DNA of 64,000 nt, from positions 11,846,965 through 11,910,964 of the forward strand of contig NC_092459.1 of NCBI RefSeq assembly GCF_047495875.1. The letters are read 5' to 3'. Position 1 is the stretch's first letter. Every line of letters begins with the position of its first letter. The stretch is from Pithys albifrons albifrons (lineage: Eukaryota; Chordata; Aves; Passeriformes; Thamnophilidae). A program made the position numbers and the translations under genes. Shown here piece after piece: positions 1-11,237 of the stretch. The notes under the pieces are model-generated. The model saw only the letters and a list, made by a program, of their open reading frames with translations. It was not told the origin of the DNA and did not search any database.

Positions 1-3000
1 CAAGTTTTCTTAAATCAGCCAATGCCATGCTGGGCTTTCTCTACCTGTACAGCTGTTGAGTCATTCAGAATTTATACACTATTATTCTGAAGTGTTTCTT
101 AATGTTAGGTCTCCGTTCTTCTTCAGCACATTTCAGCATATGGGGTTTTTTTCAGCATCCCCCAGCACAGATTTTCATATGTTGACAATGTACCTCATCA
201 GAGAGCTTGCAAAGATTGACCATTGACTTACAATATATTGCTTTATTTTTTATGTCCCATTATGTAAAAAGACTGATGGCAGGATTTTCTCAGGAAGAGT
301 ATCTCAGGCAAGAATGAATGATGCATTGCCAGCTAAGCTTCAGATTCTGCTTTGCTAACATCACAGTCTTTCTAAAACATAGCATGCTAGGGTAAGATTG
401 TTATTTTCTGCAAATGAATATTTTTTCATTTCCCTATTTACACATTACCTTATGTCAGGACAGAGACGTTCAGTTACCTACTGCAGTCATAACTAAAACA
501 GGCAGTCACAACAAAAAAGTTCACCTGGAAATTCAATAAGAATGCAGCTCTAAATGTATAATTTAATAATCAAAACTAGATTCTGCTACCCAAAACATGA
601 TACATGATTGTGGCTGAGAAGATAAAGTCCAAGTTGCTTTCCAATAAACAAGGGCACCACAAAAGAAATGATCTAATATGTCTGCTATTCCAAAATTGCA
701 GGCCAAACATTTGATACTCAAAATCATTATCTTCAAAGTGACATATTAGCTTTGGGCTGAATTTTCCCTTATCAGTGTTCGACATGAAGAAGTAAGGAGG
801 AAAAGTGAAAAACATGATTAGGATAGGATGAAAGGATAGTCAGGGAGGACATGTCTTGTTTGTTTCTTCTTAGACCTTACTTGCTTGTCCATAGTAGCCT
901 GTACTGTTTTCAAAATACAAAAAAATGGTAATGTCACCTTAACTACCTGCTGGCAAGGCAGTATTGAAAAATGCAGTATTTGCTACTTTCTTAATATGCG
1001 GAATGAAAGCAGGCAGTTCAGCATTCCATATTTACTTGCTTACCTTGTATTTCTAATACATACAGAGAGCATCCTGTTGCCACTATGAAGGCCAGGCTCC
1101 AAAAGTGAGTTGCAGCAACATCTTAATTGTCTCAAAAGAAAAAAGGAATTGGGTGACTGTGAAAAAGGGTAAAGGTGACTAAATCTAGTAAAAGGTAAGA
1201 TCCACTGTTCAAAGCTTTTTCCAGGTCCTTGACTATCTCATATACTTAATGAATGGTTTAAAATTATGTAATAATGGTACTTTTTTTTTTCCTTTTAACA
1301 GTCAATTTGAATTTATCTATTTGTTAATGATACTTAAGAAACCTTTCAACTGGGAACCTTTTTTTTTTAAATAAATGCTTAAGTATCCAATCTCAAAAAC
1401 ACAATCTATTGAGCTAATGGATGCTCACTGGAGTGAAATTAAATATCTTAAATCGTACACCTCATCCTTTTTCTTGAGAAACATTAAAAAAGCAACTGCA
1501 CTTGTTTAAAGTGGAGCCTGTGCACCTTAAAGGTTGCTTTCTTTAAAATAAATAACAAACTGTATAATTACATAAATAAATATTAATTAGCTCTTCCTAT
1601 GCCCTGGCTAAAAAAATCAAACCCTAGACAAGTATCATTTTATAAATTAGAAACGCTGATACAAGTAGCCACATTACTTATCTTTCAGGAGGATTTGGGT
1701 TCACATGTAGGTACAGCTTTGCAAATAACTGGCAGAATTTCAGTTTTCTGAAAAATCACAAAGAAAAATTATTTTTCAATTGTTCTAAAAGATGCTTTTT
1801 TTAAATTTGGTTTTATTGATGTAATCAAAAGTAAAAAACATAAGGTTTTCTTCTGTCTGAAATTTTCACTGGAGGCTTATTCCTCTTAAGAGCATTTCTT
1901 ATAATTAAAAATATAACATTTGAATTAGCAAAACAGAGTCATTTCAAGATGCCTGCATCTTTTACTCATCAATTTAGTTTTCCTGAACATGTTTTTTTAA
2001 AAAAATAGTTTAGACCTTTAAAAGTCCTGGATTTTATTAGTAGAATTTTTTGGTAAATTTATTCTCTTTGTTTGTTAGCATTTCAGATGACACACACAAA
2101 AAAAATCTGATCACTTTCATGAGTGACTTTAGCAGACAGTGATTAAAAGTGCTTATATAAGAGCTATCCATTATTACTACAGCCAATAAACATACCTGAG
2201 ATGTCAAGTGCTCAGAATGAAAAGCTCTTTCAATACAGGGACCTACTGGAAATTGTCTGTCAAAATGTGAACTTTGTGAAAAATACTGCTTTGTGATAAT
2301 TGAGGCCCCCCACAAGAAGTATTCCCAATTTATGAAACTCAGGTTTGCTTTCTCGTTTGCCTTGGTTTAGTTTGGTTTCATTTCAGACAGGAGGTACACT
2401 TCAGTTTCTTTTTGGTGAAAATTGGCCATCAGTGCTGTATTTGCACAAAAAGGTTTCCCAAAAATAATTCTTCCCCCAAAGAAAGGAAAATGTGAATTCA
2501 AAGTGTTTTCAACAGTAGCTACCCATTCACCTTTTCTCTCTCCTTTCCTCACTAGGACATTTGTATCAGAAGAAATTATGATTTCCTGAATCATTCCACT
2601 AGTTGTTGATGACCTGATGTAGGAAAATATTCTTTTTCAGCATTAAGTACATGCTTAAAATTAATTCATTTTCCATCTAATGAAATGCAATCATTTGTTT
2701 GAGCTATGTAGTTTTAGTAATCAGGCCTATCCACATGACCTTTAGAGCACTATGAGGCCTGTGTTAGTTTTGGTGCAAACCAAAAAAAAATCACTTCATA
2801 ACTACGATGTACTCAATACTGAAGACAAAATTAAAGAGAAACCACAAAAATCCAGCCACATACCCAGCAGGTAGTAATAGGTTTCAGTCACAGGCACTAT
2901 TCTAATAACTTGTTTGTTATTTTGACTTTTGCCTTCTGGAAGCTGCTGCTGCTCCCTTCATTCTTAATTTCTTCATTCAACAAGCGATTGCCATTGGTTG

Positions 3001-4791
3001 CTGGTCAGAACAATTGCTTTTGATATAATGTCATCAAAATTACTAATTCAGACAAGACATAGTCACATTGCAGTTAGAGATGTGGTGACTAGTTCAAGTA
3101 GTGATTAAGTCACCACTAGAGGGAGACTGGACATATTAAAAAATAATTGAATACTCAGTTTATTACAATGGCCAAAAGGTCAGATATTTCATTATTTTGG
3201 CTTAGCCTAATTAATTTTATCTTTCATAAGCTTTAAATTAGACAAATGTCTTTAATTTAATATTTCTGGAAATGGAGAAAAAGAAAAGGAAATGGAGCTC
3301 CAAACAGACCGACAAAATTCAGAATATAAAGTGAATTACTGTAAACCCAACAAGTCGGTAGAGTCTAGAAATTCCACTTAATTAATAGCTGTTTTCTTCA
3401 GCAAGCCTCGCGCTTGGGCTGGAGCATCTTTTCTCTTTGAATCACCCCCTGAGCTGAGTCACGGTGAAATTCTGTATCCTTTTCTGCAAATTAGACTGTT
3501 TTGGCTGGAACTAACTGGACACATATGTTGCCACCTGCTGCGCATTCTTTAGTCTGAAGTTTTACAACAGCTTGGTTTATGTCTTTGAACATTTTGTTCA
3601 TAGAGAAGGTAGCAGCCGGGAAACGGCAATGCCTCCTTTGGTTTGGTTGCTCCTCAGTCTGGCAATTTTCTACCAGGTTTACACCTGTTGTTGGAAGAGT
3701 ACAAAGGTTTATGGGTCAGACACATATTTTTGCTTCTGAATGCATTTGTTGAGTCAGTTCTGGAAAAAGGTTCCTCCACATGGTGATATTTTATTCAGGT
3801 TTGTAAAGCAGACTCTAAATGTACATATGCAAGTTTTTTTCATATTAATTTAAAAAACTTTCTAGGTGTACAAATGGGTTTGTAATTGCACATAATTATG
3901 CATACAAACAAGGAAAATTTAGGAAAAATGGTTGAACATTTACCTTCTTCCATTTGCTGGAGAGATCACATTCAGTTCCTTGTATGAAATAGCAATAGTC
4001 TCTTTTTTATCCTTATTGTATTTTGTCACTTGTCATCTTTCCTGTTATCTTTCTCTCACACACACATATGACCTACCCCAGACCTCATCCATTCAAGCCA
4101 AGCAGCAAAAATCATAGTCAGATGAAGAATATTATATAGCCCCGATGGCACCCTTGTGAAATTTTGGTCCACTTAATAGAACAATTTCTCATACATGACT
4201 TCAGACAGCATCAGTAACACAGTCAGGGAAGCCTGACCCACAGTGCCTCTGTGAACAAAGACTACCAGTGTGGTTTGCTCTGGTTGTGTACTCACATTAT
4301 TCACTGCCCACAAAGATTCCTCACAAGTATGTAATATACTTAGCATGCCAAAAAGGTTTAGGGTTTTTAAGACCCATGATGTTTTTTTGTTTTTTAATCA
4401 CCATGATAATTTATAAGGAAAGTTTTCATCATAGTCTCATGCTCCGTTATTAGCTCTACTGTCAAAATGATTCAGTCATCCACTCACAGTGTTACCCCTC
4501 ACAAAAAGAAATATGAAAAGCCAGGCAGAAAGTTCACAAATAAACCATGCTCTTACAATGGTTAATCCATAGTTTTCATTTGATACTTATGAATAATGAA
4601 TACACATGTAGTAGGTAATCAGTCTGGAATTGTATGGAATAGGAATAGGTGATGGCCTACTTATAAAAATGTATACCCTTAATGTTACATGAAGGAAAGT
4701 AGATTGCATGTCTTTGGTTTTCATCTCTGATTATTGAATTACACATGAGCTTATCTAGACACTTCTAAACCATTTTTTTATTTGTAGATAC
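1..4791. other. Unique AT-rich noncoding DNA
   Basis: No recognisable gene, RNA gene or transposon. Open frames here are all under 100 codons, rich in F/L/I/S/K as expected for AT-rich random sequence, and lack motifs or splice-framed structure. Short homopolymer A and T runs are scattered through it. The only part that stands out is the CpG-containing block at 3395-3690, listed separately. Confidence 0.7.
3395..3690. promoter_or_regulatory. Candidate conserved noncoding element
   Basis: The composition shifts from the surrounding AT-rich DNA to a more balanced, CpG-containing block. It contains an AP-1/MARE-half type site TGAGTCA at 3455-3461 and an E-box CACCTG at 3532-3537. No open frame with coding character crosses it. 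Calling it regulatory is inference from composition and two short motifs, both of which occur by chance; no conservation data were available. Confidence 0.2.
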
Positions 4792-5310
4792 TGTTGCCGT
4801 AGAAGTCTGTAAAAAAGACTCCGAGCCAAGTTTTGTAGGAGATAAGATAATGGGCAGGCACTTTAATGAGCAACCCCGCTCATCCAGGAATACATCGACA
4901 CGTGCGCGCAAGCTCTAAGTTCTATAGTTTTTATAATATAACCTATCCAATCACTACTGTCCACATGTCCAGTTCCACCTCTGTCCCCTCCCAGTTCCCA
5001 CCCCTGTTGAATTGGGGCTGGGGTCGTTGGGACCCTCTGTCTTCATCCACCTCCTCTTCTTCAGCACACAAAGGTCTCTTGGATGCTCTCCAGGGCTTCG
5101 GGTCACACTGCTCCATGTTTATGTTCTCTTCTGATATGCTTTAATCTGGTACCTTGAGGAAGAGACTAAATAGCTGGCAGATCTTAGCTGCCTGTTCTGG
5201 AGCAGGGGTAGAGATAGAAGGATTTTATGCTACAAGCTGCTAAATATTAATTCACTAAAATCTACAGCATTACATCTACTGTGTTCCTAAAATCTACAAA
5301 ATATGAAAAT
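4792..5310 (-). mobile_element. Class II (ERVK-like) LTR, minus strand, far edge uncertain
   Basis: Read on the minus strand this segment has the order of a retroviral LTR. An inverted CCAAT-type motif (GATTGGATAG) precedes a TATA box (TATAAAAACTATAG, about 4926-4939). A CpG-rich stretch with CACGTG follows, then an ATTAAA polyadenylation signal in GCTCATTAAAGTGCC (about 4862-4876), and a U5-like end finishing in ACGGCAACA at 4792. The LTR 3' end (CA) is therefore at 4792. The 5' (U3) boundary is not clear: about 5310 is a guess, and related sequence could extend to about 5590. I found no matching target-site duplication and no internal retroviral sequence beside it, so it is probably a solo or partial LTR. 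Family assignment is inference. Confidence 0.6.
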
Positions 5311-6869
5311 TGAAAAATTAAAAAAACCTTTTCGGCATCAATACTCATTAAGCTTGTTCACTTATGTCATCCTGAAACCTCAGCTTTTAATGACTGTTGT
5401 TCTGAAACAGTTTGACTGGCTTGTTTTGCAGCCCCTCCTATCAGCACGTAAGAACAGCTGCACTCACCAATGTCTTCCCCTAACTAAGCTTGACCTCGAC
5501 AACACTGGACATCCATCAAACCTTCATCTGCTCAGGGAGTATCCAGACTCCAAATGATGCTGTGGGCCATTGCAAGGCATGTTGTGACAAGGTCCAAGTA
5601 CATGGGACTGTATATGAATTTTGGCCTCATGCTTCTTGGGGAAGCCTTTGGGAAGAGTAGAAACAACGGGAGAACTAATTTCACAGCCTGGATCATGCTT
5701 GGGTGGAGGAAGAAGGTCAGGGAGAGGCAAGGGAAGTTGGTGACTGCCCAAAGCCAAACAGGTGATCAAGTAGGTGACACAGAGCCCCAACAATGTTCCT
5801 CAGTCTGACAGGCAGGGTATTTCCAGAAATCTAACTAAAATTTGTGGAAGAGAGGAAAGCAGCTGTAAACAAAGTAAAAGAAGTCTGGAGACATACTTGT
5901 TAGCCTGGCAATACTGAGTGATTTAGCAAGTACCTTCTCTTTACTAACTAGAATGTAAAATTCAAGTAAATAAAAATTAATCAAATTCCAGCCAAAGGTA
6001 CCAGTTTCCTGACTGTGCGTTTTTAAACTCAGTGGAACACTACTAAATATTAAAATAAAATTTTAAAGAAACAATTATATATTTTAATTTATACTAGCAG
6101 CTATTCCCCTCTTGTGAGAGATGTCTATTTTCCATTCTTCAAAAGTAAAAATACTTGAATCTAATAATTTTAAGATGCTATGTTTTGACTCCTGAGCTTG
6201 AACTTCTGTAGAAATAAGATCCATTTATGTTTGTGTTTACTATGTCCACAGGGGTTTGCTCTTGAAGATTTTATCCTATTCCTATTCATTAATCTAGTTT
6301 TATCAATGTAAGGATTAACATTAACAAACAAAACAAAACAAAAAACCACAACAATTTCTGAAATCCATATGCTTTATTATGTCATCAGGAAAATAAATTT
6401 CTTTTCAAATATCATTAGGGACTGCTGGAATAATTTCCCCCCACCAGCCTAATGGCCAGATTACATCAATTTTCAGACAAAACTCTTATAAAATCTGCAA
6501 GGGGAAAAAAAGACAAAACCTTGCAGTCACTCTGGAGAAACACTTATTATTAAACATTAGTACCTGTTCATGAAATACTCCATGGTGTCCCATTTTTAAG
6601 TGAGCAAGAAAGGTGCATTTGGAATTACTATTGTCAACATCATCTGAAACAAAGTTAGAAGAAATAACTTCTTTTAATTATCCTTCTACCTAGTCTGAGG
6701 ATGCCTCAATCATGCTGCACTTCTGAGCTGCCAGGGGTTTAACAACTGTAAATGCTGGATTTCCTTTAGGAGTAGACAAACATGACACCACTACCCACCC
6801 CCCACTTCCAAAAAGAAAAAAACCCCAAAGAATATCAATTAAAAAAAATTGAGACAGTTCTGGGAAACT

Positions 6870-7480
6870 TAAATTACAAATCCCTAGAGCTCTGAAATGA
6901 AGAATAAGGAAATTGCTTTCTCCCTTTGGGCATGACCTTTTCTTTTTGAATGGATTCCACAGAATAAAAAGAGGAATCATCTTTTATTTAAACAGGAAGC
7001 AACTGGAGGCAGTTTGAGGCTCTTGGGAATATTTAAACACATGCTGAGAAAGAAATTGAAAGCCACGACTATTTCAAGGACAGAACTTCAGTGATCTATT
7101 CCATTAATGTGATACCCAGCCCTCCTGACACCGAGAGCAAGAGCAGCATTTATCCTTTTATCAATACACAACATTAGCAATGCAACTGCCTGTGATAATG
7201 CCTGAAATTATGGACTGAGCTGTTTTCAAGCCCTTCTGAAAGGAGTGGACACTGCTGGTAGGTCCATTAGAAGTTACATTAGGGTAATTTAATTCCTCCA
7301 GCCCGGCTCCATTCACAGCTCCTCCTTTCTTCCAAGTTACAGTCTGTTGAATCAATAGCCATTAGAGCAAATCAACCTCAGTGGGAAAACGCCCTTGTCA
7401 AACCCCAGCCTGACTCACTGTCATCATTGCAGATCCCAGTTTAAGCAAGAACAGTGTCACATTTGAATTCTCAGGCAAGA
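6870..7480. promoter_or_regulatory. Candidate conserved noncoding element
   Basis: A mixed-composition stretch without coding frames, containing several TAAT/ATTA homeodomain-type cores (GGTAATTTAATTCC near 7284-7297, ATTAGCAATG near 7172) and a TGACTCA AP-1-type site near 7412. It has the texture of vertebrate developmental enhancers: low repeat content, balanced composition and dense short AT-core sites. This is pattern judgement only; multi-species alignment would decide it. Confidence 0.2.
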
Positions 7481-8333
7481 TGTACTCTATTGCAAAGCAA
7501 CACCAGAGCCTTCAAGCAATGCCATGGAACTGTGATATCCACAGAGAAAACTCCAGCAAAACAAGATGTAAAAAATACAGTTGAGACTTACTTTAGTGTC
7601 TCTGCAAGAGCAGCTGCAGTCTTCAAAATGCAACCCAGGTTCTTGTCTTGTATTTGCAGCTAAATGTATTTTGGTGCCATTTTTCATTTGTTTTAATAAC
7701 AGGCTACCAGCCTGTGGCTTTTTGTGGCCTTCCAGAAGAGTCGAGTCCCTTTATGCCATGTTGCTTATTTTATCAGCATTATCATACAGAAGGATATTAG
7801 GGTCTAAATCCACTTGCATTTCTTCACTGCGTTCAGCTCGTCAGAAAAGGATGTCCAGAGACCTGTCAAAACAATGCACATGTGTAAGGGGTGAGGGAGT
7901 CTCTCAGGATCAAGGGTGGATTATCTTCCCTTGGGAGCCATGAGAAGCAACCTAGGAACAAAAATACCCAGAGCACAGCACTGAATGCACTCAAAGCCAC
8001 AAATTCATTAAAAGGCATTGCCTAAAAATTAGTTTGGAAAACTACTATATTGAGCTGTATTATTTCCAAACAGATTTTGGACACAAAAAGAAAAAAAAAA
8101 GTAATTCTGTCACAGTCAAGCTAATAGTATGCACTATATACATAAATATATTTGTGTTTGCACTTAATATATGGAACTCAATGAATACATTATTCACAAC
8201 TGAAAATGAGTTTTTCTTTGGTTTTTTTTTTGTCTTTCCTTGCCTCTTCCTTTTTTTACCAGCTCTAATGCACTAAAGTATTTTTTTTCTTCTCACTAAT
8301 TAAGTCAGATAAGAGCCAAAGTCCTGTGGCTTA

Positions 8334-8355
8334 ATGTACACTAATGAGTGTACAT
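8334..8355. repeat. Perfect inverted repeat
   Basis: Arms ATGTACACT (8334-8342) and AGTGTACAT (8347-8355) are perfect reverse complements separated by AATG. It could form a small hairpin or be a dyad binding site. No terminal-repeat partner or transposon is visible around it. Confidence 0.6.
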
Positions 8356-10751
8356 GATTTTCAAGCTGTAATATGGAACACTGAAAAAATGTGTTATTCA
8401 TGTAGGGAAAAACATTACATGCCTATTTATAAAGCTCTTGAAATGATAAATCTTTCAGTGCTGCTACCTATTTATAAACAGCTCAAGGGTATAAAGTACA
8501 TTGACAATTTGATGACCTAATATCACATTATATTATGATTTTATTTAATACACATGCATTCTGTAATTCGTAGCAGCTCACATTGTATTACTGTATGGCA
8601 TGTTCTGAACATAATAAATTTGCAAAGTTTTGCAGATAAACCACAATACTCACAAGCATTTTGCCTTATTTACTTTTCATCACAAAGTATTTATTTACCT
8701 CTAATTCTTGCATTTTAGTTTCTAAATAGCAGAATAAAGGATAAGATTTTGACCACGCTTTGATCACACACTGAAGACTTTTTTTTTGCTAAGAGTGCTT
8801 TAAACACAAGTAAAAGCTGAGCATGAGACAGATGACAATGGATGGAAAGTATGAAAGCTTTGGTTTAATATGGCTCAAGGCTAAGAGGAATAATAGATGA
8901 CAGGGAAATAAAAATTGATGGACACTCTGCTATTTTAAACAAGGATATGAATGGCAATAAGAAACAGAGGAGAAGAGCTGGAACAAGTTCAGATTAAGAA
9001 ATGACAGGCTGGTATGCTTTTTTAAGCATTATGGTAGAATTTAAAGCACAGAGAGCCGTTTTTACTTGTTACAGTGTATAGTGGGATCTTATTAAACTTG
9101 GGCTGATTATTGGAAATTTTCTAGCTTTGAAGGAAATGGACCAGGATGATGACTTAAGATGCATAGAGAACAACTCTGAGGTTGCAAAGATTCATTTCAT
9201 GACACCCATTTTTTCTTTTTGTACAGACAGAAGGCCTGATCCTGCAGAGACAGAGATACTGCTTCTAGACTGCAAACATAGGAGTGGGCTTACTAGATTC
9301 TGCATGCTTGAAACTGATCCAAGGACATCTTACTGATTTTCAGTTAAATGGGCATTAAATCTGATACACTCAAATCAGTGGATTATGGATAAGCTTTTTT
9401 AGGGTTTGAAACATGTTTTAAAGTTTTGAAAGCAAGGCTCCCTTTTCTTGCTCTCCATGAACTCTGATATGAGAAAGCCTTGAAAATTAATTAATTGCAG
9501 CAGTGGATGGCCTCATTTATTTAAATTAACTTCAAAACAAGGACATGCTGTGCTTCCAGGTGAACTCTTACTAATTTTTCCAATTTCAGCAGAAGAGACA
9601 AAAATGTTCTTCATGGCAACTTGTATGGTTTCTGAAAATACATGCAAGTTGCACATAAGAGCTTTGCAAATTCAGCCTCTAGAACTGTTTTAGAGGCTCC
9701 AGGTTTCAGAGACTAGATCACAGCAACAGTTTTCTCACTGTAGTAATTTTATGTTAAAGTTGTTCTCTTCAACTGAGTTTCTACTTTTTAAATCATTCTA
9801 CAGTAGTCTAAAAAAGATAAAATCTTTATCATACATAAAACTTTCATTTTTTAGCAACAAATTCATTCAAAATGGAATTTAAACATGAACAGCACTAAAT
9901 GAATAAGGTTGTTATTAAAAATTCTTATTATACCAATTTTCTTCACCTCTCACCCCAGAAATGGAATGTCGGTCAATCAGGATGACCCACTTATTCCCTG
10001 AATTGTTGGCAGAGTGGTATGAGATGAGGGTGAGGTGCACACACTGAGATTCTCAGCTGAGGTAAATCCAAATATTCAACACATCCATGCTGATTTACTC
10101 CAGACAAAAAGCTAGCCTTTTATTTTTAGCTCTTATATTTTACTGGAATTTCTGAGCATTTGAGCTCCTCTCCAGTGGAGCATCAGTGCTCCCATCCCTA
10201 GACATGCTCTAAGGCCACCAGCTTCTCTCCCACACAGCCTTAAACTGCTTCTACCATTCTTCCAACCTCCCATCCTTACAGCTCACTGACAAACCTCTCT
10301 AAATTACAATAAGGTTGCTTCCCACACATATGTGCTGGCTGCTTTGCTTCCCGCAGACCCAACATACCACCTCCACAGTAACAGCAGCCTGTTTCAGTGA
10401 TCAGAAGTGTGAAAGAACAGCAATAAAATGAGCTCATGCACCAAAGATCTCATTTGTAGTGGTGGAGGAAGAGTGGGCTTTATACTGAGATTCTTGTTTT
10501 CCTCATGGTACACCACTCTTTCAGGGACTTCCTTAGCAGAGGTTAATAAACCACAGTTACAATGGAAGTTGCAGCTCCTCCTACACAGTGTTTGGTGTGC
10601 TGCCACCAGAGAGGCAGCTTCATGAGTTTGTTAAACATTCAAGTAATGAAGATTTGTTGAGTGATTTTACTGAAAGTTTCAGCACTCAGAGATGGCACCA
10701 CTGCATGAAGATTTTTATTGCTTGTTTTATTTTTTTAATTTTGTAAACATC

Positions 10752-11237
10752 TGTGTTGGGTTTGCATGAAGGACTGCACCCTGTGGGAAGGACTCATGTC
10801 GAAAAAGTTCATGGAGGACTGCCTTCTTTGGGAGGGACCCCACACTGGAGGAGTGGAAGAGTGTGAGAAGACCTCCCCTGAGAAGGAAGGAGTGGCATGT
10901 GCAACGAACTGACCACAGTGCCCATTCCCCTGTGGTGCTGGCAGAGAGGAGATAGAGAATTTGGGAGTGAAGTTGAACCCAGGAGAAAGCGAGAGGTGCT
11001 GGGAAGGTTTTTTTTTAAAAATTGGGTTTATTTCTCATTATCTTACTCTGATTTGACTGGTAATAAATTAAACAAGTGGAGTCTATTTTGCCCATGACAT
11101 TCACTGATGAGTGATCTCTCCCTGACCTTCTTGACCCATGAGCCTTTAGTTATATTTTGTCTCCTCTGCCCAGGTGAGAAGGGTAGTAATAGAGCAGTTT
11201 TTGTGGGCACCACATGTCCAGCCACTGTCAGCCCACA
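10752..11237 (+). mobile_element. Old solo LTR, ERVK-like avian family
   Basis: Starts TGTGTTGGGTTTGCATG and ends ...CCAGCCACTGTCAGCCCACA, matching the conserved ends of a common avian class II LTR family. The U5 shows the family's 'gacccatgagcc...gtgggcacc...gtccagcca' pattern, and an AATAAA signal lies at 11062-11067. Many substitutions and small deletions relative to the family pattern, as I know it, suggest an old insertion. The left flank ends AACATC and the right flank reads ACATC, so a partly decayed target duplication is possible. No gag/pol/env sequence follows it, consistent with a solo LTR left by LTR-LTR recombination. Confidence 0.8.

Larger units (their letters stand above)
5311..10751. 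other. Unique noncoding DNA
   Basis: No recognisable gene. 5311-5810 is less AT-rich than the flanks and could be a continuation of the neighbouring LTR or an old repeat. The rest is AT-rich with short A/T runs. A block with enhancer-like look lies at 6870-7480, a perfect inverted repeat at 8334-8355, and a small hairpin (8-bp arms AGCCTCTA/TAGAGGCT) at 9674-9698. Confidence 0.65.

Noticed and set aside
7581..7943. 120-codon plus-strand open frame
   Set aside because: No motif and no supporting splice structure; overlaps frames of similar quality on the other strand.
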